This document shows, piece by piece, positions 26,113 to 37,492 of a DNA stretch of 64,000 bases. The translations under genes were made by a program, and so were the position numbers. Under the pieces are notes generated by a model. That model saw only the letters and a program-made list of their open reading frames with translations. It had not been told where the DNA came from and made no database searches. Positions within the stretch are counted from its first letter, which is position 1, and every line of letters begins with the position of its first letter. The DNA is from Lichenibacterium ramalinae. GTDB taxonomy: Bacteria > Pseudomonadota > Alphaproteobacteria > Rhizobiales > Beijerinckiaceae. The DNA lies in NCBI RefSeq assembly GCF_004137085.1, contig NZ_QYBC01000013.1, positions 62,001-126,000 of the forward strand, given 5' to 3'.

Positions 26113-27314
26113 GGCTTGATCCAGGTCCAATGCGTCACCGGCATGGCGGGCCGCCAGCCGTGGAAGCTGCCGACGGGGTCGGCCTCGGCGGTCGACAGGG
26201 TGGCGAGCCGGCCCCCGTCGCGCCGGAAGCGCGCGATCAGCAGCGCCTGGGTCTCGATCGTGACGGCGCTGACGACGAGGCGGCCGCCGGGCTTCAGCGC
26301 CGCCGCGCAGGCGTCGAGCACGCCCGCCCCCGTGGCGCCGCCGCCGACGAAAATGGCGTCGGGCCGCGGCAGGCCGGCCAGCGCCGCCGGCGCGGCGCCG
26401 TCGACGACCGACAGATCCGGCACGCCCAGCGTCGCGGCGTTGTGGCGGATGCGGGCCGCGCGGTCGGGGTGCCGCTCGACGGCATGGGCACGGTTCGCCG
26501 GGTGGGCCAGCATCCATTCGATCGCCACCGACCCCGATCCGGCCCCGACGTCCCACAGCACCTCGCCGGGCAGCGGCGCCAGGCGGGCGAGCGTCACGGC
26601 GCGGATGTCGGCCTTGGTGATCTGCCCGTCGTGGTCGAAGAGCGCATCGGGGCGCCCCGGCACCAGGGACAGCGACCTGCCCGGCCCCGCCACCGCGAGG
26701 GCGAGCGTGTTCAGGGGGTCGATCCCGTCGAGCGCGAAGCCCTCGGCGCCTGCCGCCCGCACCCGCTCGCGCGGTCCGCCCATGGCCTCCAGCACCGTGA
26801 CGGTCGCGGCGCCGAAGCCGCGCTCGCGCAGCAGCGCCGCGACGCGGCCGGGCGTCGCGGCATCGGCGGACAGCGCCACCACGCGGGCCCCCGGCCGCAG
26901 CGCCGGCACCAGGGTTTCGAGCGGCCGGCCGCAGAGCGACACGAGGGCGCAGTCCTGCTGCGCCCATCCCATGCGGGCCGTGGCGAGGCTGAAGGCTGAG
27001 GGCTGCGGGAAGCAGCGGGTTTCGGCCGCCGGCACATGCCGCGCCAGCACCCCGCCGACGCCGTGGCAGAAGGGGTCGCCGCTCGCCAGCACGGCGACGG
27101 GCGTGCCGCGCCGCGCCAGGATGGCCGGATAGGTGTCGGCCATGGGCGATGTCCAGGCCAGGGTTTCGCCCGGCACCGGACCCGCCAGGGCGAGGTGGCG
27201 CCGGCCGCCGACGACCAGCGCGGCTTGCGCCAGCGCGTCCCGCGCGCCACGAGAGAGGCCGTCGACCCCGTCCTCGCCGATGCCGACCAGCGTCAGCCAG
27301 GGTTCCGCGCTCAC
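26109..27314 (-). CDS. cobL: Precorrin-6Y C5,15-methyltransferase (decarboxylating)
   Basis: A 401-residue CbiE-CbiT fusion. The N-terminal CbiE half has LTLVGIGEDGVDGLS, VLASGDPFCHGVG and GPRERVRAAGAEGF. The C-terminal CbiT half (from about residue 205) has ITKADIRAVTLARLAPLPG, LWDVGAGSGSVAIEWML and FVGGGATGAGVLDAC. It methylates C5 and C15 and decarboxylates the C12 acetate. The start is a GTG at 27314; cobK starts divergently only 17 bp away, so the two promoters must lie inside coding DNA or overlap. Confidence 0.96.
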   Translation of the reverse strand: MSAEPWLTLVGIGEDGVDGLSRGARDALAQAALVVGGRRHLALAGPVPGETLAWTSPMADTYPAILARRGTPVAVLASGDPFCHGVGGVLARHVPAAETRCFPQPSAFSLATARMGWAQQDCALVSLCGRPLETLVPALRPGARVVALSADAATPGRVAALLRERGFGAATVTVLEAMGGPRERVRAAGAEGFALDGIDPLNTLALAVAGPGRSLSLVPGRPDALFDHDGQITKADIRAVTLARLAPLPGEVLWDVGAGSGSVAIEWMLAHPANRAHAVERHPDRAARIRHNAATLGVPDLSVVDGAAPAALAGLPRPDAIFVGGGATGAGVLDACAAALKPGGRLVVSAVTIETQALLIARFRRDGGRLATLSTAEADPVGSFHGWRPAMPVTHWTWIKP

Positions 27315-27331
27315 CCGACCCTCCCCGGCCC

Positions 27332-28090
27332 ATGAAGCTCCTGATCCTCGGCGGCACCACCGAAGCCACGGCCCTCGCCGCAGCCCTGGCGGGCCGGCAC
27401 GACCTGCGGCCCGTGCTGTCGCTGGCGGGCCGCACCGCCCACCCCGCCCTGCCCCCGATCCCGCACCGCATCGGCGGCTTCGGCGGGGTGGCGGGCCTGT
27501 CGGACTATCTCGAACGCGAGCGCCAGGAAGCGGTGGTGGACGCCACCCATCCCTTCGCGGCCCGCATCTCGGCCCATGCGGCGGAGGCCTGCGGCCGGCT
27601 CGGCCTGCCGCTGCTGGCCTTCACCCGCCCGCCCTGGCAGCCCGGCCCCGGCGACCGCTGGACCGGCGTGCCGGACCTCGACGCCGCGGCCCGCGCCCTC
27701 GGCGGGCCGCCGCGGCGCGTGCTTCTCACCGTGGGCCGCCTCGGCCTCGCGGCCTTCCGGGCGGCGCCGCAGCACCGCTACCTCATCCGCAGCATCGACC
27801 CGCCGGCGCCCGGGGACCTGCCGCCCGAGCATCGCGTCGTGCTCGACCGCGGCCCGTTCCGCCTCGCCGACGAGACGGCGCTGATGGCGGGCGAGGCGGT
27901 CGAGACGCTGGTCACCAAGAACAGCGGCGGCCCGGCGGCGGCGGCGAAGCTCGCGGCCGCCCGCGCCTTGGGGATCGGCGTCGTGCTGGTCGCGCGGCCC
28001 ACCGCGGCGGGGCCGCGCGACGAAGCCGTCGCGCTCCCCGACGTGCTGGCCTGGATCGACGCGCGGGCTCACGGCCGGGCCATGCCGTAG
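27332..28090 (+). CDS. cobK: Precorrin-6A reductase
   Basis: A 252-residue NADPH-dependent reductase giving precorrin-6B. The N terminus is MKLLILGGTTEATALAAAL, followed by RIGGFGGVAGLSDYL, VVDATHPFAARISAHAAEAC, VLLTVGRLGLAAF and TKNSGGPAAAAKLAAARALG, all family signatures. The start ATG at 27332 is where homologues begin. It is the only plus-strand gene besides cbiD in the cobalamin island, and its last 22 bp overlap the end of convergent cobJ. Confidence 0.95.
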   Translation: MKLLILGGTTEATALAAALAGRHDLRPVLSLAGRTAHPALPPIPHRIGGFGGVAGLSDYLERERQEAVVDATHPFAARISAHAAEACGRLGLPLLAFTRPPWQPGPGDRWTGVPDLDAAARALGGPPRRVLLTVGRLGLAAFRAAPQHRYLIRSIDPPAPGDLPPEHRVVLDRGPFRLADETALMAGEAVETLVTKNSGGPAAAAKLAAARALGIGVVLVARPTAAGPRDEAVALPDVLAWIDARAHGRAMP

Positions 28091-28833
28091 CTGCGCGGCG
28101 TCAGCATCCAGCGCCGCCCGTCGGCCCCCGCCACCCAGCGGGTCTCGCTCGACCCGATCACCACCAGGGTCGCCATGTCGACCAGCGCGGGATCGGCCTC
28201 ACCGAGGCTGGTGAGGTGGATGCGCTCGTCCGGCCGGCCGATCGCCCGGGCGAAGGCGACGGGCGTGGCGGCGTCCTTCAGGGCGCGCAGGTGCCCGAAG
28301 GCTTCGCCGAGCCGCGTGGGCCGGGCCTTCGAGGCGGGGTTGTAGAGCGCCAGCACGAAGTCGCCCTGCGCCACCGCCGTGAGCCGGCGCAGCACCACGT
28401 CCCAGGGCTTGAGGTTGTCGCTGAGCGACATGGCGCAGAAGTCGTGGCCGAGCGGCGCGCCGAGCCGGGCCGCCGCCGCCTGCATGGCGGAAAGGCCGGG
28501 CACGACCCGGACCGGCACGGCGCGGAAGGCGGGTTCGCCCTCCAGCGCCTCGAACACCGCCGCCGCCATGGCGAAGACGCCGGGGTCGCCGCCCGACACG
28601 ACGGCGACGTGGCGGCCCTCCAGGGCCAGCGCGAAGGCGTGGCGGGCGCGGTCGATCTCGACGCGGTTGTCGGACGCGTGGCGGATCAGGCCCGGCCGCT
28701 CCGGCACCCGTTCCACGTAGGGGATGTAGCCGACGAGGTCGGTGGCGGCGGCGAGGGCCACTTCGGCCTCGGGCAGCCGCCAGTCGGCGGTGCCGGGCCC
28801 GAGCCCGACCACGGCGAGGGTGCCGGCGGTCAT
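28069..28833 (-). CDS. cobJ: Precorrin-3B C17-methyltransferase
   Basis: A 254-residue ring-contraction methyltransferase making precorrin-4. Motifs: LAVVGLGPGTADWRLPEAE, LVGYIPYVERV, ALEGRHVAVVSGGDPGVFAMA, VVPGLSAMQAAAARLGAPLG and DFCAMSLSDNLKPWDVV. The ATG at 28833 begins the domain; the upstream extension lies in repeats. It is separated from cobI by 520 bp of tandem repeats rather than the tight spacing seen elsewhere in the cluster, so it may not be fully coupled to the riboswitch operon. It converges with and overlaps cobK by 22 bp. Confidence 0.95.
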   Translation of the reverse strand: MTAGTLAVVGLGPGTADWRLPEAEVALAAATDLVGYIPYVERVPERPGLIRHASDNRVEIDRARHAFALALEGRHVAVVSGGDPGVFAMAAAVFEALEGEPAFRAVPVRVVPGLSAMQAAAARLGAPLGHDFCAMSLSDNLKPWDVVLRRLTAVAQGDFVLALYNPASKARPTRLGEAFGHLRALKDAATPVAFARAIGRPDERIHLTSLGEADPALVDMATLVVIGSSETRWVAGADGRRWMLTPRSYGMARP

Positions 28834-28850
28834 GGCGCGACCGCCCGGAG

Positions 28851-29325
28851 GTTCGCCCTTCTCCCCTGCGGGGGGAAGGTCCGCACGGTGGGGATGAGGG
28901 GCTTTGCGGCGCCCCGGCACCCCTCATCCGGCGCTTCGCGCCACCTTCTCCCCAGAGGGGAGAAGGACAGGACCGCGCTGCCTGCCGGAAAGGTGCCGGA
29001 GACGGACCGGCACGGCCGCGAGCCCGGGAGGTTCGCCCTTCTCCCCTGCGGGGAGAAGGTCCGCACAGCGGGGATGAGGGGTTTTGCGGCGCCCTGGCAA
29101 ACCTCATCCGGCGCTTCGCGCCACCTTCTCCCCAGAGGGGAGAAGGGCAGGACCGCGCTGCCTGCCGGAAAGGTGCCGGAGACGGACCGGTACGGCCGCG
29201 AGCCCGGGAGGTTCGCCCTTCTCCCCTGCGGGGAGAAGGTCCGCACGGCGGGGATGAGGGGTTTGGCGGCGCCCTGGCAAACCTCATCCGCCCTGCCGGG
29301 CAGCTTCTCCCCGCTGGGGAGAAGG
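28851..29325. repeat. 180-bp tandem repeat containing palindromic elements
   Basis: Three copies with an exact 180-bp period (starting 28851, 29031 and 29211; the third is partial) fill the gap between cobI and cobJ. Each holds a palindromic core of about 115 bp with arms of the type CTTCTCCCCTGCGGGGAGAAGG and CACCTTCTCCCCAGAGGGGA, plus a spacer of about 65 bp. The third core diverges in its right half. Together they would fold into several strong hairpins in the cob transcript. A fourth, single core lies inside cobN at 34856. Confidence 0.9.
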
Positions 29326-29353
29326 GCACCATGGCCCGGCGCGTGCCGTCCCG

Positions 29354-30082
29354 TCACGGCCGCCGCCCCCGGCCGGGGACCAGCACCACCGAGAAATACG
29401 GCGCCACGTCGTCGGGCTTGTCGGCCAGCCGCATCACCGCCTCCGCCGCCATGGTTCCGCGCTCGACGTAGAGGGCGCGCTCCAGCAGCCCCGCGGCGGC
29501 GAGCGCGGCCCGCACCTTGGGGAGGTTGCGGCCGAGCTTCATCACCACGGCGGCATCCGCCGCGGCGAGCCGCGCCAGCAGCGGCTCGGCCGCCAGCGTG
29601 CCCGGCACCACGGTGAGCACGTCGTCGCCCCAGGTCATGGGCTCGCCGGCCGCCGTCCAGCAGCCCGACATGCCGGTGACGCCCGGCACGATGGCGCAGG
29701 GGAAGCGGTCGCGCAGCCGCACGTAGAGGTGCATGAAGGAGCCGTAGAACAGCGGATCCCCCTCGCACAGCAGCGCCACGTCGCGGCCCGCGTCGAGATG
29801 GCCGGCGAGCCGGTCGGCGGCTTCGGCATAGAAGCGCGACAGGGCCGCGGCGTAGTCGGGGTGGTCGAAGGGGATCTCCACCGTCACGGGATAGTGCAGC
29901 GGCAGTTCCTCGGCCCCGGCCGGGATCCAGCGGTCCGCGATGGTGCGGGCATTGCCGCGCCGCCCCGCCTTGGCGAAATAGCTCACGACGGGCGCGGCTT
30001 CGAGCGCCCGCACGGCCTTGACGGTCAGGAGGTCGGGGTCGCCCGGCCCGAGCCCGACGCCGACGAGGCGGCCCGGCGTCAT
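29354..30082 (-). CDS. cobI: Precorrin-2 C20-methyltransferase
   Basis: A 242-residue methyltransferase making precorrin-3A. Motifs: [78 protein letters not shown] and [19 protein letters not shown]. It overlaps cobH by 4 bp (ATGA). After its stop the 180-bp repeat block begins. Confidence 0.96.
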   Translation of the reverse strand: MTPGRLVGVGLGPGDPDLLTVKAVRALEAAPVVSYFAKAGRRGNARTIADRWIPAGAEELPLHYPVTVEIPFDHPDYAAALSRFYAEAADRLAGHLDAGRDVALLCEGDPLFYGSFMHLYVRLRDRFPCAIVPGVTGMSGCWTAAGEPMTWGDDVLTVVPGTLAAEPLLARLAAADAAVVMKLGRNLPKVRAALAAAGLLERALYVERGTMAAEAVMRLADKPDDVAPYFSVVLVPGRGRRP

Positions 30083-30720
30083 TCGGCGTCGCTCGCCAGG
30101 GCGTTGACGGCCGCCGCCGTCATGGCGCTGCCGCCCTTGCGGCCCCGCACCACGAGGGCGGGAAGGCGGGCAAAGGCGAGCAGCGCTTCCTTGGATTCCA
30201 TCGCCCCCACGAAGCCGACCGGCATGCCGATGACGGCGGCCGGCATCGGCGCGCCCGCCGCCACCATCTCGAGCAGGTGGAACAGCGCCGTCGGGGCGTT
30301 GCCGATCGCCACCACGGCCCCGGCCATCCGGTCGCGCCAGAGTTCGACGGCCGCCGCCGTCCGCGTGGTGCCGAGCCGCGCCGCCAACGCCGGCACTTCC
30401 GGGTCGTTCAGCGTACAGACCACGTCGTTGCCGGCCGGCAGGCGGCGGCGCGTCACGCCGTCCGCCACCATGCGGACGTCGCAGAGCACGGGCGCGCCGG
30501 CCCGCAGCGCCGCCTTGGCGGCCGCGACCGCGCCGGTCGCGAAGCGGATGTCGGCCGCCGCCTCCACCATGCCGCAGGCGTGGATGATCCGCACCGCCAC
30601 CGGTTCCTCGACCGGGTCGAAGGCGCGCAGGTCCGCTTCGGCGCGGATCATGGCGAAGCTCCGGGCGTAGATGGCGGCGCCGTCGCGGATGTAATCATAG
30701 GTCACGGGTGACGGTCCCAT
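30079..30720 (-). CDS. cobH: Precorrin-8X methylmutase
   Basis: A 213-residue enzyme that moves the C11 methyl to C12, giving hydrogenobyrinate. Motifs: [34 protein letters not shown] with the catalytic histidine, [13 protein letters not shown] and [19 protein letters not shown]. The ATG at 30720 lies inside the end of cobG (19-bp overlap). The long frame upstream is a shadow of cobG and cobN. Confidence 0.96.
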   Translation of the reverse strand: MGPSPVTYDYIRDGAAIYARSFAMIRAEADLRAFDPVEEPVAVRIIHACGMVEAAADIRFATGAVAAAKAALRAGAPVLCDVRMVADGVTRRRLPAGNDVVCTLNDPEVPALAARLGTTRTAAAVELWRDRMAGAVVAIGNAPTALFHLLEMVAAGAPMPAAVIGMPVGFVGAMESKEALLAFARLPALVVRGRKGGSAMTAAAVNALASDAE

Positions 30721-32002
30721 CGCAGCGTGGTCTTGAGGAGGCGGCGCGCTTCCTCGGGGTCGAGCCCGGCCGCGACCGGCTCGTCGCCGGCCGTGCCGTC
30801 CGCCACAAGGGCGTAGCGGCCCGCCGCGGCGACGAGGGTCAGCGGCGCCGCCCCCGGATGGGCGCAGCCCTTGGCGCAGCCCGACACGTGAAGCGCGATG
30901 CCGGCGCCGGCCTGGCCGGGGCCGAGGAGGCCGGCGAAGCGGGCGGCGTGGTCGAGCACGGGCGTCGAGCCGCGGGCGCAGCCCGCCGCGCCCGTGCAGG
31001 CGGCGACGCGCAGGCGCGGGTCCGCCGGGTCGACCACGAGGCCGGCGTCGGCGCAGGAGGCGGCGAGGCCGGACGCGCCCGGGGCGGACAGGCCCGGCAC
31101 CAGCAGGGCGCGCCAGGGCGTCACCCGCAACGCGGCGGCGCCGGCCCGCCGCGCCGCCGTCACCAGGGCATCGAGCTGCCCGGCGTCGAGCCGGCCGAAG
31201 GCGGCGGCGACGCCCAGAACCGTCGTGCCGTCGCCGAGCACCAGGGCTCCGATGCCCGGGGCCGCGCCGCGATGTGCAGCGGCGCCACCGGGCGGCGGCG
31301 CCACGCCGACGAGACCGTCGAGACCGGCCGCGCCGCACACCGCAGCCGCGCCCTCGGCGGCGACGAGGTCCCGCATGCGGCGCAGGCCGGGATCGCGCCG
31401 CCGCGCCGCCACGAAGGCGGCGGCGAGGCGCAGGGCGACCTCCGGCATCGCGTCGGGCGTCGCGGCGGCCAGGGCCGCGTCCTCGCCGTCGAGCCGCAGG
31501 GCGAAGCGCCAGTCCGGGCCGGCGTCGAAGCGGATGTCGGCCGCGACGGCGCCGAGCGGCAGCAGGCCGCCGCCGCAGACCGCGACGCCGAACTTCGACG
31601 GCAGCGCGGCCAGCGCGGTCGCGGCGGCGAAGCGCTCCTCGAGGCTCGCGACGGCGGCGCGGATGTCGCCGGCGGCCGAGGGGTCGAGCCCCATCAGCGG
31701 GCTGGCCAGCACGTTGCGGCGCCCCTCGGCGCCGGCATCGGCATCGAGCAACCCGAGGGCGTCGAGCTCCACCGTCGCGGCCGCGAGCCGCGCCTCGGAG
31801 ACGCCGCGGACCTGCAGGTTGGCCCGGGTCGTGAGGTCGAGGAGGCCGTTGCCGTGCCGGGCCGCCACCGCCGCGATGCCGCCCGCCTGGCGCAGCGTCA
31901 GCGCGGCGCCGCGCGGCTTCACCCGCAGGATCAGCCCGTCGCCGCTGGCCATGGGGCGCAGTGCGCCCGGGCACCAACCGACGCGCAGCTCCGCCGGGGC
32001 GC

Positions 32003-32006
<4 letters not shown>
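30702..32006 (-). CDS. cobG: Precorrin-3B synthase (Fe-S monooxygenase)
   Basis: A 434-residue member of the sulfite/nitrite reductase superfamily that uses oxygen to hydroxylate C20 and form the lactone of precorrin-3B. Two ferredoxin-like halves are visible: [18 protein letters not shown] near 50-70 and the 4Fe-4S/siroheme-type cysteines [10 protein letters not shown] and [18 protein letters not shown] near 350-400. Its presence marks the oxygen-dependent route. The start is GTG 32006, overlapping the cobN stop (GTGA). Confidence 0.94.
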
Positions 32007-35542
<3,536 letters not shown>

Positions 35543-35562
35543 GGCGCGACCCTATCCCGCCG

Positions 35563-36597
35563 TCACGCCCCGATGTCGACGGCGACGGCGGCCCGGTCGA
35601 GCCCCTTCTCGCCGATGACGACGAGGCGGCCGCGCCGCTCCTCGCCGGGCGCCCAGGGGCGGTCGAACTGCTGGCGGAAGCGCGTGCCGACGCCCTGGAC
35701 CAGGAGCCGCATGGGCTTGCCGGCCACGGCCAGGAAGCCCTTGGTGCGCAGGACGCCGTGGCGCTCCGCCACCAGGGCGAGCTTGCGCGTGAAGGCTTCG
35801 GGATCGTCGAGGGCGGGCACGTCGAGCACGAAGGAGTCGAAGTCGTCGTGGTCGTGCCCCTCCTCGGCATCGTGGTGGGAGGGGCGGTTGGCGAGGTCGT
35901 CCTCGGCGGCGGCGGCGAGGCCGAGCAGCACGGCGGCGTCGATGCGGCCCTCGCGGGTCGGCACGAGCTTCACGGCACGCGGGATCGTGGCGCGGATCTC
36001 GGCCGCGACGGCGTCGAGCTGCGCGGCCGAAAGCAGGTCCGCCTTGTTGAGCACGACGAGGTCGGCGCACAGGAGCTGGTCCTCGTAGACCTCCTCCAGC
36101 GGGTTGTCGTGGTCGACGGCGCCGTCGGCCTGGCGCTGGGCGGCGAGCTTGGCGGGATCGTCGGCGAAGCGCCCCTCGGCGACGGCGGCGCCGTCCACCA
36201 CCGCCACCACGCCGTCGACCGTCACGCGGGCGCGGATCGCCGGCCAGTCGAAGGCCTTGACCAGCGGCTTCGGCAGGGCGAGGCCGCTGGTTTCCACCAC
36301 GATGTGGTCGGGCCGCGGCTCGCGGGCCAGCAGCGCCTCGATGGCGGGCACGAAGTCGTCCGCCACCGTGCAGCACAGGCAGCCGTTGGCGAGCTCCACG
36401 ATGTTCTCCTCGGGGCAGGATTCGATGCCGCAGGAGCGCAGGATGTCGCCGTCGACGCCGACGTCGCCGAACTCGTTGATGATGAGCGCCAGCCGGCGGC
36501 CGTGGGCGCCTTCGAGCAGGTGGCGGATCAGCGTGGTCTTGCCGGCCCCGAGGAAGCCGGTCACCACCGTCACGGGGACCTTGGCGAGCGCGTTCAT
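35563..36597 (-). CDS. cobW: CobW-family metal chaperone GTPase
   Basis: A 344-residue G3E GTPase. Walker A is VTVVTGFLGAGKTTLIRHLL, followed by LIINEFGDVGVDGDIL, the metal-binding CxCC motif in NGCLCCTV, VVETSGLALPKPLV and VVLNKADLL. A His/Asp-rich stretch (HHDAEEGHDHDD near residue 240) may hold metal before the C-terminal CobW_C domain. CobW is thought to supply cobalt to CobN. The ATG at 36597 overlaps the DUF1636 stop (ATGA); the longer frame is a shadow. It is the second gene of the riboswitch operon. Confidence 0.95.
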   Translation of the reverse strand: MNALAKVPVTVVTGFLGAGKTTLIRHLLEGAHGRRLALIINEFGDVGVDGDILRSCGIESCPEENIVELANGCLCCTVADDFVPAIEALLAREPRPDHIVVETSGLALPKPLVKAFDWPAIRARVTVDGVVAVVDGAAVAEGRFADDPAKLAAQRQADGAVDHDNPLEEVYEDQLLCADLVVLNKADLLSAAQLDAVAAEIRATIPRAVKLVPTREGRIDAAVLLGLAAAAEDDLANRPSHHDAEEGHDHDDFDSFVLDVPALDDPEAFTRKLALVAERHGVLRTKGFLAVAGKPMRLLVQGVGTRFRQQFDRPWAPGEERRGRLVVIGEKGLDRAAVAVDIGA

Positions 36598-36992
36598 GCT
36601 GGGTTTCCTGCGATGGGGAGGGGCGGCACGCGGGCCACGACGCCGCGCTTGATGGGGTCGGCGCGCAGCTTCCAGGGGATCAGCCCGTCGGGGGCGGCGC
36701 CGTAGAGGCGGGCAGCCTCGGCCACCACCGGGGCGGCCCCGTCGGCCGGCAGGTCGCCGTAGACGTAGGTCCACTTGCCGGGCGCGGCGAACGACACCGT
36801 GCAGGGCCGCCGGCACACGCTGAGGCATTCGACCGGCACCAGCGCCACGGCGGCATCGGGCCCGAACTCGGCCTGCAGGGCGTCGTGCAGGCGCCGGCCC
36901 GCCCGGACGGGATCGGTCTCGCCCTCGGCCCGGCAGGTGACGCAGACGTAGACGGTGGTGGGAGCGGGCGGTGCCGCGCTGTGGTCCTGCAT
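36594..36992 (-). CDS. DUF1636 cysteine-rich protein, first gene of the cob operon
   Basis: A 132-residue protein with cysteines arranged CVTCRAEG near residue 18 and CLSVCRRPC near 58, consistent with a thioredoxin-like 2Fe-2S or metal-binding fold; the family is DUF1636. It is often encoded next to cobW, and a cobalt-delivery or metal-sensing role is the inference. I chose ATG 36992 because the family starts close to the first CxxC; an earlier in-frame ATG at 37058 would add 22 low-complexity residues. It overlaps cobW by 4 bp and is the first gene after the riboswitch. Confidence 0.85.
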   Translation of the reverse strand: MQDHSAAPPAPTTVYVCVTCRAEGETDPVRAGRRLHDALQAEFGPDAAVALVPVECLSVCRRPCTVSFAAPGKWTYVYGDLPADGAAPVVAEAARLYGAAPDGLIPWKLRADPIKRGVVARVPPLPIAGNPA

Positions 36993-37154
36993 GCCTGATC
37001 CGCCCCGCGTCCCTGCTTCACCGACGGGAAGGGATGCGGCGTCCCGCGGCGACGCCACGGGACCGACGGCCCGGCAACGGGCCGCTCAGGCTCCAGGACA
37101 CCCCGCCCGGCGCGCACCGACATCGCTGCGCCGTCTCGGTGGACGGCGGCGCCA

Positions 37155-37375
37155 GCACGGCAGGTTTCCTGACTCGCGGATCGAGCGCCGGGACCGTCGC
37201 CTTCCCGGGGCGCGGAGGGCGCCCCAGTGGCCTCGTGACGATCCGGCTCTCCGCTCACAGTTGCGGGGGCAGTTCCGGCCTCGGCCGGCCTCGCGGCCCG
37301 CCTCCGGTATTCCCGTCCGGCGCCCCGCGAAGGGCGCCTGCCCCCTCGCGGGGGACCGATGCTGGCCCGATGCAT
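37155..37375 (-). promoter_or_regulatory. Cobalamin (B12) riboswitch
   Basis: On the minus strand the leader contains the B12-box core CTGCCCCCGCAACTGTGAGCGG (around 37248-37270, given here in parts: CCCCCGCAACTG and TGAGCGG). Further on come CCACTGGGGCGCC, then GGGAAGGCGACGG, and the closing GAGTCAGGAAACCTGCC. Upstream hairpins near 37330-37375 fit the P1-P2 region. These elements in this order are the cobalamin riboswitch signature. It should lower expression of DUF1636-cobW-cobN-cobG-cobH-cobI when adenosylcobalamin is plentiful. The remaining leader (36993-37154) holds the expression platform, whose exact fold I cannot fix. Confidence 0.93.
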
Positions 37376-37492
37376 AGGCCCGCTCGGCCGGCCGGTCAAA
37401 TCCCGCGGCCGCCGTTTCCCGGTAGCATTCCGGGCGGATTTGCTATCAAACCGCGGCAGCGGCGCGACGCGCGCCCGTTCCCGGGAGGTCCC

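Noticed and set aside
28851-29325. CRISPR array
   Set aside because: The period is 180 bp, units are nearly identical including the spacers, and no cas genes are near; this is a tandem palindromic repeat.
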